From contig JAEWGW010000009.1 in NCBI GenBank assembly GCA_023388055.1, positions 1-44,320 on the forward strand: DNA of 44,320 nucleotides, given 5' to 3'. This document shows positions 24,876 to 32,180 of this stretch, in pieces. This DNA comes from Bacillota bacterium. GTDB taxonomy: Bacteria; Bacillota; Bacilli; Paenibacillales; NBRC-103111. The notes under the pieces are model-generated. The model was not told where the DNA came from, did no database searches, and saw only the letters and a list, made by a program, of their open reading frames with translations. Each line of letters begins with the position of its first letter. Position 1 is the first letter of the stretch. Made by a program: the position numbers and the translations under genes.

Positions 24876-25426
24876 AACGAACCCCGCTTCTTCCCCGCAT
24901 GGGGATGTTCAAATCCGGCCCCATGCGGTTTGCCCGCAGAAGCCGGTCCACCCGCTGCGGCCTGCCCTCCCTTCAGCTGCCGCATTCGCTGCAGGCGCCG
25001 CTCCGCCCGCACATACTGGCGGATTAGCCGGGACAGCCCCGGCCAACGCACCAAGAGCCTCCCCCACCAACGGGCAAGACCTTGATCCGCATGCATCATA
25101 AACCGCCTCTTGCGGATATCCGTCATTTTTCCGATAATCTGATTGGTTCTGGCAGCCGCATCCGGGTTGAGGTTGGAATCGCCCTTGCAGATATACAACG
25201 TCTCCTCCCCCGCCTCCGCCACGCGGATTAACCGGTGGCCCACCAGCCGTCCATCCGCCCCGGCCACCAGAAGAATATCCCCCAAGGAAGGAAGCCCCGC
25301 CAAAGGAACAAACCGGCAGCGGTCCCCCTCCCGGATCAGCGGCCGCATGCTGGTGCCGCTGGACGGAATCTCCAGCTCCCCGATTTCCCGGATCAGTCTG
25401 GCAATAGCCTGAATGTCAGCCTGCAT
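24872..25426 (-). CDS. S26-type signal peptidase-like protein
   Basis: A 184-residue protein resembling the SipW/Sec11 class of signal peptidases. S-G-T-S-M-R-P-L-I places the nucleophile at Ser26, G-H-R-L-I-R-V places a His (64) where bacterial LepB has Lys, and K-G-D-S-N-L-N-P-D supplies the Asp. Unlike true signal peptidases there is no membrane helix; the last 70 residues are basic and rich in Gly, Ala and Pro. It overlaps the PqqD-like gene by 11 bases and the exporter gene by 4. Its place in the operon corresponds to that of the B2 leader protease of lasso peptide clusters, so leader removal is a reasonable inference. S24 (LexA-like) peptidases are a related alternative. Confidence 0.8.
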   Translation of the reverse strand: MQADIQAIARLIREIGELEIPSSGTSMRPLIREGDRCRFVPLAGLPSLGDILLVAGADGRLVGHRLIRVAEAGEETLYICKGDSNLNPDAAARTNQIIGKMTDIRKRRFMMHADQGLARWWGRLLVRWPGLSRLIRQYVRAERRLQRMRQLKGGQAAAGGPASAGKPHGAGFEHPHAGKKRGSL

Positions 25427-25682
25427 GGCGGATCATTCCAATTTCCTGCATATGAAGCAGAAAAGCTTCAATATCCCCTTCCGCTTCCTTGCTGTCGATC
25501 TCATAACGTGTGGCAATATGCCCAGCCAGAGAGGACACCGTCTGCGGCTCCTTCAGCAGACCCCAGCAGACACCGCCCACCTCATTGATTTTGGTCACAG
25601 TAAATTGGTCGGGATGCAGGATGATCCATTCCTGATCCAGCTCTACAGCCTCCGAGTCGGTTGCACGGATAAAGGTCGCCAT
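25416..25682 (-). CDS. PqqD-like peptide-binding protein
   Basis: An 88-residue winged-helix protein of the PqqD type, the domain (RRE) that binds leader peptides and hands them to modifying enzymes. The order strand-strand-helix-helix fits: W-I-I-L-H-P-D-Q-F-T-V-T-K-I-N-E-V-G, then C-W-G-L-L-K-E-P-Q-T-V, then a helix ending F-L-L-H-M-Q-E-I-G-M-I. GGAAGGAG precedes the ATG, which overlaps the stop of the kinase-like gene (TAATG). In paeninodin-type clusters the equivalent is B1. The leader of the peptide at 31171 has the Tyr-x-x-Pro motif that such proteins recognise. Confidence 0.85.
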   Translation of the reverse strand: MATFIRATDSEAVELDQEWIILHPDQFTVTKINEVGGVCWGLLKEPQTVSSLAGHIATRYEIDSKEAEGDIEAFLLHMQEIGMIRHAG

Positions 25683-26470
25683 TAGCAGATCTCCTTCCAG
25701 AATGCGTCGTTTTTTTGAAAATACAGCTCATACGCCGGAATATTGGCGATGAGATGCTGGAACAGCTTCATGATCTTCACCGTTTCACTGGGCATGTGGG
25801 GCCAATAGAAAATCTTGCCGAACAGCTCCATCATGGCGTCGGACTTCCCCAGCATAATCCGCTTGATCTCGGGGGACTGCCGGAGAAACTGGATGGCCGC
25901 CAGCTCGCAGCCGCCTCCGTGGTACGGCATCTCCAGCCCGCTGCGGAAGGGGGAATCGAACACCGTCACCCTGTCCGCCTCCACCTTCAGAATCGTCGCT
26001 TCGTCGGACAGCACCTGCCGGGGCAGGGACAACCAGGCTACAGTGGACTTGCCTGCGCCGGAATGTCCGGCGAAGAGATAGGCCTTGCCTGCCTCCACCA
26101 CACAGGAGGAGTGAACCAGAAGTCCCCAGCCCTTGTGCACAATGTAGGAGCTGTACAGGTTCATCAAGGCATGCTTCAATGCAAAATCATCGTATACGGA
26201 AATGTGGGCCTGCCGGAAGTCCCCGGAAATCCGGATCCGGTAATCCGTCCGCCGGAAGAAAATCTCCCCCTCCTCCACCGAAGAAGCCACATCAAAGCTG
26301 ACAAAGGGCTCGCCGTACCCTGCCGCCAGCTCCACCTCCAGATCAGGCGCAGCACCGGAAACTCCGTCCAGAATCTTGAACTTGGTGCGGATGTAGGCCT
26401 CCACCCATTCCGTCTCCGCTCTAAAGCGGATATGATGCTCCCCCACCCGGGTATCGATCATCGTTATCAT
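25682..26470 (-). CDS. HPr-kinase-like protein
   Basis: A 262-residue protein like the C-terminal half of HPr kinase. Walker A is F-A-G-H-S-G-A-G-K-S-T (133-143), H-S-S precedes it at 120-122, and L-S-D-E-A (154-158) is the acidic motif after the loop. In paeninodin-type lasso peptide clusters this family (PadeK, ThcoK) phosphorylates the precursor's C-terminal Ser; related HprK-rel-A proteins occur beside PqqD-like proteins in other bacteria. The start at 26470 has AAGGAGG seven bases upstream; a start at 26524 would lie in the preceding gene. It lies 13 bases after the nucleotidyltransferase gene. The true substrate is unknown; the peptide at 31171 is the candidate. Confidence 0.83.
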   Translation of the reverse strand: MITMIDTRVGEHHIRFRAETEWVEAYIRTKFKILDGVSGAAPDLEVELAAGYGEPFVSFDVASSVEEGEIFFRRTDYRIRISGDFRQAHISVYDDFALKHALMNLYSSYIVHKGWGLLVHSSCVVEAGKAYLFAGHSGAGKSTVAWLSLPRQVLSDEATILKVEADRVTVFDSPFRSGLEMPYHGGGCELAAIQFLRQSPEIKRIMLGKSDAMMELFGKIFYWPHMPSETVKIMKLFQHLIANIPAYELYFQKNDAFWKEIC

Positions 26471-26483
26471 GGTCCGTCCTCCT

Positions 26484-27497
26484 TCAATTCCCCTCAAAGG
26501 ATGAATATTTGGCCGTATGCTCATAGATCTGCTTTTGGGACATAATGGTATGCTTCAGGGTGTCGAAAATCTGGAATTTGAAGAAGGAGACATACCGGTA
26601 ATATTCCATGTCCTTTACGCCGGTCTGTTTTTTGACGATGGCAGAGTAGCTCCACGCCGTCTCCACAAGGGGAAAGGGCAGAGAGCGTGAAGCCGAAAGC
26701 TCCGGGAACAGCCCGCAGGCAATGGACAGGGCGATTTTCACCCGTTTGGCCGTTTTATCCGATGCCGCTTCTCTCAACAGCCGTCCCATATCGATGCGTG
26801 TCCCTGCTGCAGCCAGGATCTGGACAATGTCCATCACATACTTCATGGAATCCATCCGGTGGCGCATGCCGTGCAGGCATATAAAATACAGCGTATGGGT
26901 AGGGCTAAGCTCCTTCACGTGGCGGTAACCCGCAACCTCCCCGGCCTCCTCCCAAAACCTCCGGTCATCCAGACTGGACCAATTCTTCTTGTCCAATGTC
27001 CAGTGCAGCTCCACAGCCAAGGCATCCTGGCCCGGCCCTGTCGCCTTGGCCAGCACCACATGATTATGTACCTGCTTATCCTTTTGGAAATGGAGGGCTT
27101 CCACACATTGCTCCGCCCGCTTCAGGTCCTCCGGATGGACCAGAAGATCGATATCCGAGCTGGGGCGTGCAGCCATATGGCCGAAGTACCCCTCCGCAAA
27201 ACGGGGACCCTTCAGCGGAATCACCGGAATTGCCGCAGCCTCAAAGGCGGCGAGAATTTCCCGTTCCATTTTTAGAATATATAGATTTTGAACCAAAGCC
27301 TGCTGGTAATCCTGCTTCAGGGCGTTCCGGAAAAAAGCGGGGGTCTCGTCAAGCAGTCCTCTTCCCCGTAAAAAATGGCAGATCTGCGGCCCCACACCGG
27401 ACAAACGGATGTCCTTCAGCGCCAGCTTATACTCCTCTTCTCCCCAAGCGGGAAGAGGCTTCCCATTTCCGAAAATCGGCTCCAGCAATGCGATCAA
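26484..27497 (-). CDS. nucleotidyltransferase family protein (NTP_transf_5 type)
   Basis: The first gene of the maturation operon. V-I-P-L-K-G-P-R-F (about 92-100), then S-S-D-I-D-L-L-V (113-120), is the L-K-G...D-I-D signature of the NTP_transf_5 nucleotidyltransferase group (PF14907), often found in lasso peptide and other peptide-tailoring clusters. The reaction is unproven; transfer of a nucleotide to a peptide or phosphopeptide is a guess. An ATG at 27524 directly touches a palindromic operator at the predicted transcription start, so there would be no room for a ribosome site. A TTG at 27497, ten bases after GGGGGG, is preferred (337 residues). The paired HPr-kinase-like gene follows 13 bases later. 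Confidence 0.8.
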   Translation of the reverse strand: MIALLEPIFGNGKPLPAWGEEEYKLALKDIRLSGVGPQICHFLRGRGLLDETPAFFRNALKQDYQQALVQNLYILKMEREILAAFEAAAIPVIPLKGPRFAEGYFGHMAARPSSDIDLLVHPEDLKRAEQCVEALHFQKDKQVHNHVVLAKATGPGQDALAVELHWTLDKKNWSSLDDRRFWEEAGEVAGYRHVKELSPTHTLYFICLHGMRHRMDSMKYVMDIVQILAAAGTRIDMGRLLREAASDKTAKRVKIALSIACGLFPELSASRSLPFPLVETAWSYSAIVKKQTGVKDMEYYRYVSFFKFQIFDTLKHTIMSQKQIYEHTAKYSSFEGN

Positions 27498-27524
27498 TTG
27501 GTTCAAACCCCCCGGTCTTATCAT

Positions 27525-27576
27525 GATACATTTTGTATCGTGATTTTACTTTATTACAGGTCATTTCCGAAGTCAA
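27525..27576 (-). promoter_or_regulatory. maturation operon promoter with operator at the start site
   Basis: On the minus strand, -35 TTGACT (complement of 27571-27576), a 17-base spacer and -10 TAAAGT (complement of 27548-27553). The operator GATACATTTTGTATC (27525-27539) begins eight bases after the -10, so it covers the transcription start. The same arrangement is seen before the peptide gene at 31171. Confidence 0.75.
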
Positions 27577-27601
27577 GGCCAACTGGAAATTTTAAAGCAA
27601 A

Positions 27602-27620
27602 GGCGCCCTTATCGGGCGCC
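27602..27620 (-). terminator. terminator of the glycoside hydrolase gene
   Basis: GGCGCCC (27602-27608) and GGGCGCC (27614-27620) form a 7-bp stem with a 5-base loop, followed on the minus strand by TTTGCTTT. It lies 15 bases after the hydrolase stop codon and just upstream of the maturation operon promoter. Confidence 0.85.
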
Positions 27621-27635
27621 GTTGGCAGCTATCGG

Positions 27636-30515
27636 TTATGGCCACAATACTCCTCTGACGTCATAATCCCATCTGGGATAACGGGTGGTGAGGCCCTTGG
27701 CCTCCAGGGAAATCTTGACTCCCTCTCCGACCAGCAGATCGGGAATGGTCACCGTCACCTTCTCGTTTCTCTTCACCGACACGGTTTTACCCTGGGAGGA
27801 GGCCGCAGCCACCAGCTGCTTGGGCTGGCTTTCGCTGCCCCAATACAGCATAACGGTTTGCGCCGAATTGTAGCGGGAGACATACTGATGGTTCAAATCA
27901 TAGACCTCTCCCGCCTTCAAATCCGCCTCTCCCCGCAATAGACCAGCGCAGGGATTAATCACATTTTTCCCGTTGATGGTCAATTCATTGTTGCAGGCGC
28001 CGGAGTAGGCCAAGAAGGTATACCGTTCGGAAAACAGCGGAGCCACTGTTCCGGCCCAACGGTAAGAGCCTGTTTTGGGTGGCAGATCGCCGTTGTAGTT
28101 GATCGTGGAGACACGACGCTCATACACCTTCTTCTGGAAGGACGCATCCTGGTAATATTCCTCCTTGAAGCTGCCCTTCTGCCTGAACGGGTAGGTGCCC
28201 CAGGTGATCTTGGCGGTGCCGTCCACGTTGGAGACGAAGGTTAGCTCCGTTGTGCCATTGGCATTTTTCTTCAAAACAGGAGAAGAGATTACCGGTCCTT
28301 CCGCTGCCTCATCAATCAGGAGGAAACGGGGATAATCCACAGCATCCACCTGCACCGTGATGGTGGTGTCCGTTGATTTAATAATTCCCAATCCCGAGGT
28401 GGCGCCGGTTATGGGATCATAGCTTTGGACACGGGCCCCCTTGCCGTTCACATTGGACAGGGTAAGCGTAAAAGCCTGCGGCGGCAGGGCATACCGGGCG
28501 GGATCAGACACATTCTTCGTGGTATCCCAAACCTGGGCCACATCGCGGGTCACCACATAATACCCGATGGCAAATTTGCCGGCATCCAGCTGGTAGGGGA
28601 GGACAGCGAAGTCCTGGGACATATAAATATCCGGGTTCTCCTTGGTGCCGTTGCCCTTCACCACAACCTTGGGACTCTTCTGTGTCCATTCCTCTACCTT
28701 CAGGGGCCGCGGGTTTTCGATGTCCACACCGGGCTGCATCAGCTTGGTTACATTGGCGATGGCCGCCAGCTGTGCGCCTGCTTTGGCCCGGACGGTATCC
28801 GTCAGCACATATTTGGCTTCCGCCAACGCCGTGAAGAAAGCCTCCGGAATCACACCCAAGGAGCCGTCGCCGCCTTTGGCCGCGTAGATGGTATAGGTCT
28901 CGATGCCCTTATGGCCGAAAAAGGCGAAGCTGCGCAGCGTTGTTTTGGCTCCCATGCTGTGCATCAGCCCGGCATAACCGGGATGTATGGAGCTCACTCC
29001 CAAGGACTGAAGCGCCTTGGACCATCCCTGCCGGTCGAAGTTGCCCTCCGTCATCCACACCTCCGCCTGTTTGCCGTTACCCGGATTGGCGTAGCGGAAA
29101 TGCATCGGGAACGAATTGGGGAAAGGCTGCAGATCCCGGACCACATTCTCGGTTTTGTAACCGGAGAACCAATATTCAGGGAACGAGGCAATATGGCTGG
29201 GCACAAAATTGCTCCCCGGCACAATCTTGTTGGCGGAATTGGGCTTCAGCGTGCCGTCCATCGTACCCAGGGCATTGAGTGTAGGTTCATCCTTTTTGGA
29301 ATAAGCTTGCGGGTTAATCAAGGAATTATTGTCCATATAACCGGTGTAATAATGACGGCTGAAGCCGCTTTGTCCTGCCCACTGCTCCACTCCGTTGTCC
29401 CAGGGACGCTGGTTGGAGAAGCCGCTAATCACCCGGACACCCGGCAGATTGCTTTTGGGATCGGCGACAAGTGCGGCGGTATGCGGCAGCAGCACCTCGG
29501 AGCCCTTGATTTCCCGGTTCCCCTGCTTAAAGGTGTGGTACTGGGAGAACTCCAGCTTGGGCGAATAATAATTGTTGATGTCCAGGAAATGGGAGCCGAA
29601 GGTCATTTCGTTCCAGACCTCCATATCAAACCCTGCATCGGCGGCACTGCCGGTATTCATCACCCGTTTCACGAAGGAGGCCGTGTTTTTCACGTAAGCC
29701 AACCACCCGTCCAACGTTTCCTGGGCTGCCGGATTGGGAGTACCGTCTGCAAACACCGTTCCGCCTATGGGCTGGACAATAAGCTTGTTTAATTCAATGG
29801 CTCCCGCAGACAGAGCCTTGGGCAGCGGCGCCGACAGCTTGCAGATTCCGGTAGCAGGATCGCAGCCGGTAATTACCGGATACATGGTCTGGTAGGCCAT
29901 TCCCTTCAGGCCCGTATAACCGGGGACAATACCGCTTGTGTTATCCACTTGAATTTCGGTGCTGTCCTTGGGGGCAGCCTTCACCAATTGGACCTTCCAG
30001 CCCTTGGTCGGAGCAGGGTTGCCGGAATTGGCGTTCAGAAGAATAAGGGGGCGGATGTTATGCTTTTTGAGAGCCTGCAGAATGGTGGTAAACTGCTGCT
30101 CCCGGGCCGGGTCCAGCTTGGAGGGATCATCGTAGGTGAAATTTCCCCAGTTGATTTCCACACGGGCGGTTCCAAAACCCGCCTCCGATAGAAGCTGTGC
30201 CGTAGCATCCGCTTCATCGGGACTCACATTGAAAACAATCCCCAGGGTTTCCCTCCATCTGTTGGCATCCCAGGTGTCCATATACGCCCTCCATGGCGAA
30301 TAGTAGAAGGAATGGGTGCCAAAATCAATTTCCTGCTGAATCCAGTCAGCATAAGGCATAGTCGTCCCTCCTTGTTTCGTAGTGTTTTCCCCGGCGGCGA
30401 GGGCGGTCGTATCGGGGAATATACGGGAATCTGCGGAGGGATAAAAAATAAGGACGGCAAGGAGCACAAGACATAACATGAATTTTGCGGCGGACAGCGG
30501 TTTCTTTTCCAACAC
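27636..30515 (-). CDS. secreted glycoside hydrolase (clan GH-A-like) with PA14-like domain
   Basis: A 959-residue protein with an N-terminal signal sequence (hydrophobic 11-26, probable cleavage near A-L-A-A-G). A TIM-barrel hydrolase region spans about 60-600: E-V-W-N-E (299-303) fits the acid/base Glu303, and E-V-W-M-T-E (485-490) fits the nucleophile Glu490 of clan GH-A enzymes such as GH39. Residues about 790-930 resemble a PA14 sugar-binding domain (Y-R-W-A-G-T-V-A-P-L-F-S-E-R-Y-T-F). The start is GTG with AGAGG nearby. Its promoter carries the same operator as the EPS locus, so degrading or trimming the EPS, as PslG does for Psl, is a fair inference. Exact family and substrate are unknown. 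Confidence 0.78.
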   Translation of the reverse strand: MLEKKPLSAAKFMLCLVLLAVLIFYPSADSRIFPDTTALAAGENTTKQGGTTMPYADWIQQEIDFGTHSFYYSPWRAYMDTWDANRWRETLGIVFNVSPDEADATAQLLSEAGFGTARVEINWGNFTYDDPSKLDPAREQQFTTILQALKKHNIRPLILLNANSGNPAPTKGWKVQLVKAAPKDSTEIQVDNTSGIVPGYTGLKGMAYQTMYPVITGCDPATGICKLSAPLPKALSAGAIELNKLIVQPIGGTVFADGTPNPAAQETLDGWLAYVKNTASFVKRVMNTGSAADAGFDMEVWNEMTFGSHFLDINNYYSPKLEFSQYHTFKQGNREIKGSEVLLPHTAALVADPKSNLPGVRVISGFSNQRPWDNGVEQWAGQSGFSRHYYTGYMDNNSLINPQAYSKKDEPTLNALGTMDGTLKPNSANKIVPGSNFVPSHIASFPEYWFSGYKTENVVRDLQPFPNSFPMHFRYANPGNGKQAEVWMTEGNFDRQGWSKALQSLGVSSIHPGYAGLMHSMGAKTTLRSFAFFGHKGIETYTIYAAKGGDGSLGVIPEAFFTALAEAKYVLTDTVRAKAGAQLAAIANVTKLMQPGVDIENPRPLKVEEWTQKSPKVVVKGNGTKENPDIYMSQDFAVLPYQLDAGKFAIGYYVVTRDVAQVWDTTKNVSDPARYALPPQAFTLTLSNVNGKGARVQSYDPITGATSGLGIIKSTDTTITVQVDAVDYPRFLLIDEAAEGPVISSPVLKKNANGTTELTFVSNVDGTAKITWGTYPFRQKGSFKEEYYQDASFQKKVYERRVSTINYNGDLPPKTGSYRWAGTVAPLFSERYTFLAYSGACNNELTINGKNVINPCAGLLRGEADLKAGEVYDLNHQYVSRYNSAQTVMLYWGSESQPKQLVAAASSQGKTVSVKRNEKVTVTIPDLLVGEGVKISLEAKGLTTRYPRWDYDVRGVLWP

Positions 30516-30602
30516 AATTCCTCTCTTTCGCGCCCTCGTCTTATGCTATGCCCACAGGCGGACGGGGGACTCCATTATTTGTCCCATTTAGGGACTTTTC
30601 TT

Positions 30603-30654
30603 TTGGAAGCAAATTTATTATGATATATATATGATACACATTGTATCGGAAAAA
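30603..30654. promoter_or_regulatory. divergent promoter region with operator
   Basis: GATACACATTGTATC (30633-30647) lies between the hydrolase and regulator genes. On the minus strand it exactly fills a 17-base spacer between TTTTTC (complement of 30649-30654) and TATATA (complement of 30626-30631), aligned like the EPS promoters but with a poor -35. On the plus strand TTGGAA (30603-30608), 17 bases, TATATA (30626-30631) would put the start of a regulator transcript inside the operator, giving self-repression. A perfect TATAAT at 30769-30774 with a weak -35 may be a second regulator promoter. Confidence 0.65.
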
Positions 30655-30805
30655 CCGGGGAGTTTCAATAATTCCTGCTTATACCTTCTCCCCGCACCGG
30701 CACCTTTACCAGGATATTGCATATTCCAAGGCAAAAATCGGCATCTCCTTAGGATGGAAGGCGATATCTATAATAAAAGCTTATGTATAGAGAAAGGGGT
30801 ATGAT

Positions 30806-31042
30806 ATGATCACCTGCGGGGAACAGATCACCTATTTGCGGGAGCAGAAGGGACTTACTCAGGAGGAGCTTGCAAGCAAGCTGGGAATTTCCCGTTCCGC
30901 CCTCTCCCATTATGAGAAAAACCGGAGAGAGCCGGAATTTCAGCTTCTGAGTGACATTGCCGATTTATTCGGGGTATCCCTGGACTTCCTCTTCGGGCGG
31001 ACACCGAAGCATACGGATTATGAAGAAACCCGTGACCTGTAG
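30806..31042 (+). CDS. small Xre-family repressor
   Basis: A 78-residue helix-turn-helix protein: I-T-Y-L-R-E-Q-K-G-L-T-Q-E-E-L-A-S-K-L-G-I-S-R-S-A-L-S-H-Y-E-K-N-R-R-E-P (helices 1-4) and D-L-F-G-V-S-L-D-F-L-F-G-R (helix 5), with a 16-residue tail and no sensor domain. The recognition helix S-R-S-A-L-S-H-Y-E is close to that of phage-type repressors such as Xre of PBSX, whose operators, from memory, are also GATAC...GTATC palindromes. AAAGGGG lies six bases before the ATG. It sits amid five such palindromes controlling EPS, hydrolase, maturation operon and peptide, and is the best candidate for their regulator. The role resembles SinR but the two are not close in sequence. Confidence 0.88.
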   Translation: MITCGEQITYLREQKGLTQEELASKLGISRSALSHYEKNRREPEFQLLSDIADLFGVSLDFLFGRTPKHTDYEETRDL

Positions 31043-31091
31043 GACATCCGATTGCCAAAAAAAAGTTTCTGCAAAAATCTTGCATTTCGGC

Positions 31092-31144
31092 TTTACAAGT
31101 GAAAAAGTATCTTGTATATTATCTACAAAGATACATTTTGTATC
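31092..31144 (+). promoter_or_regulatory. peptide gene promoter with operator at the start site
   Basis: TTTACA (31092-31097), a 17-base spacer and TATATT (31115-31120) form a good promoter. GATACATTTTGTATC (31130-31144) begins nine bases after the -10 and is identical to the operator of the maturation operon. GTATCTTGTA (31107-31116) and TACAAAGATAC (31124-31134) form a further near-palindrome across the -10, possibly a second binding site. Confidence 0.78.
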
Positions 31145-31170
31145 TTCAATATGAGAAAGGGTGATACAAT

Positions 31171-31329
31171 ATGAAGCTGAATTATGTGAAACCGGAAGTA
31201 CTGGAGCATGCTGCCATCGCATTCGAAACTGCTGTTTCTTCTTGTAACCCTCCCAGCGTACCGGTAAATGCTCCTGGCATTGGGGATATCTGCGTAAACC
31301 CTGACCAAACCTGGGAACCTATTGATTAA
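31171..31329 (+). CDS. putative RiPP precursor peptide, 52 residues
   Basis: A short gene with AAAGGGTG about eight bases before its ATG, a strong promoter and an operator shared with the maturation operon. The N-terminal part M-K-L-N-Y-V-K-P-E-V-L-E-H holds Tyr5-x-x-Pro8-x-Val10, like the Y-x-x-P-x-L leader motif bound by PqqD-like B1 proteins. Thr20 resembles the Thr near the end of lasso leaders. The likely core after about Ala21 contains Cys25 and Cys41, six prolines and Trp48, ending P-I-D. No Asp or Glu lies 7-9 residues after a plausible Gly/Ala/Ser/Cys first residue, so a lasso ring is unlikely. It has no signal peptide. No known family is recognised with certainty. Confidence 0.72.
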   Translation: MKLNYVKPEVLEHAAIAFETAVSSCNPPSVPVNAPGIGDICVNPDQTWEPID

Positions 31330-31368
31330 TCCGTAAGGCGGCCAATCATGGACAGTGAACATCCATAA

Positions 31369-31410
31369 AGGGCGTTCCCCCTTCTTTCCCCAGTTAGCCG
31401 GGGACGCCCT
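31369..31410 (+). repeat. inverted repeat after the peptide gene
   Basis: AGGGCGTTCCCC (31369-31380) pairs with GGGGACGCCCT (31400-31410) with one bulge. There is no T run after it, so it may stabilise the mRNA end and not terminate it. Confidence 0.5.
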
Positions 31411-31452
31411 GCGGGATGCACTTCCAAAATCGATGAATGAATGAATTTCGGT

Positions 31453-31482
31453 CTGAGGCCCTGTCTCAGGCTTTTTTGTTTT
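31453..31482 (+). terminator. probable terminator of the peptide gene
   Basis: CTGAG (31453-31457) pairs with CTCAG (31465-31469), followed by GCTTTTTTGTTTTG. The stem is short but the T run is strong. It makes the peptide gene a single-gene transcript. Confidence 0.6.
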
Positions 31483-31545
31483 GTGATAAACTGGTAGAAG
31501 CAAATAGAAGCAACCGTTCTTCATCCAAGAGGAGGCGTTACCGGA

Positions 31546-32172
31546 ATGGATCCCCAATGGCTGAGCTGGGCCAAACAAATTCAGGCCATATCCCAATCGG
31601 GACTGGCCTATGTGAAGGATATCTACGATAAGGAGCGTTACGAAATGCTCCGGGAGCTGGCTGTGGAGATCATGGAGCAGTATACAGGCCAAGACAAGGA
31701 GCAGATTCGGATGGCCTTTGCCTCGGACACGGGTTATGCCACACCCAAAACCGATATCCGGGCTGTTGTTATGCTGGAGGGCAAGCTGCTATTGGTACGG
31801 GAACGGACCGACGGCGGCTGGTCCTTGCCCGGGGGCTGGGCGGATATCGGATTCTCCCCGTTCCAGATTGCCGTGAAGGAAACCCGGGAGGAATCAGGCT
31901 ACGAGGTGAAAGCCGAGCGGCTGCTGGCTGTATTGGACAAACAAAACCACGGGCACCCTCCGTCCCCGTGGCATATCTACAAGATATTTATTGCCTGTTC
32001 CATTGTGGGTGGCACTGCTGCAACCGGGGAGGGTACCCTGGAAACCTCCGAGGTGGGCTTTTTCGCTCCGGACAGCCTGCCCCCTTTATCGCTAGAGCGC
32101 AATACGGTGGAGCAGCTGCAGACCATGGTCCGGCTATATCAGGATCCTCAAGCCCCGCCCTTGTGCGACTGA
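31546..32172 (+). CDS. Nudix hydrolase with N-terminal helical domain
   Basis: A 208-residue cytosolic hydrolase that splits a nucleoside diphosphate linked to another group. Residues 1-60 are a helical N-terminal domain (W-L-S-W-A-K-Q-I-Q-A-I-S-Q-S-G-L) typical of the Bacillus ADP-ribose/CDP-choline pyrophosphatase subgroup. The Nudix box is in L-P-G-G-W-A-D-I-G-F-S-P-F-Q-I-A-V-K-E-T-R-E-E-S-G-Y, with the catalytic E-E-x-G. The Arg of the usual R-E is Lys, as is normal for this subgroup. AAGAGGAGG precedes the ATG. It converges with the nicotinate salvage genes, with an eight-base gap. The substrate is not settled by sequence. Confidence 0.87.
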   Translation: MDPQWLSWAKQIQAISQSGLAYVKDIYDKERYEMLRELAVEIMEQYTGQDKEQIRMAFASDTGYATPKTDIRAVVMLEGKLLLVRERTDGGWSLPGGWADIGFSPFQIAVKETREESGYEVKAERLLAVLDKQNHGHPPSPWHIYKIFIACSIVGGTAATGEGTLETSEVGFFAPDSLPPLSLERNTVEQLQTMVRLYQDPQAPPLCD

Positions 32173-32180
32173 CTTGCGCT

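Noticed and set aside
22818..27497. A standard lasso peptide cluster
   Set aside because: No asparagine-synthetase-like cyclase and no transglutaminase-like B2 protease are present in the window, and the candidate peptide lacks a ring acceptor at the right distance.
30806..31042. A peptide-sensing Rgg/PlcR-type regulator
   Set aside because: At 78 residues the protein has only the DNA-binding domain and lacks the TPR domain needed to bind a signalling peptide.
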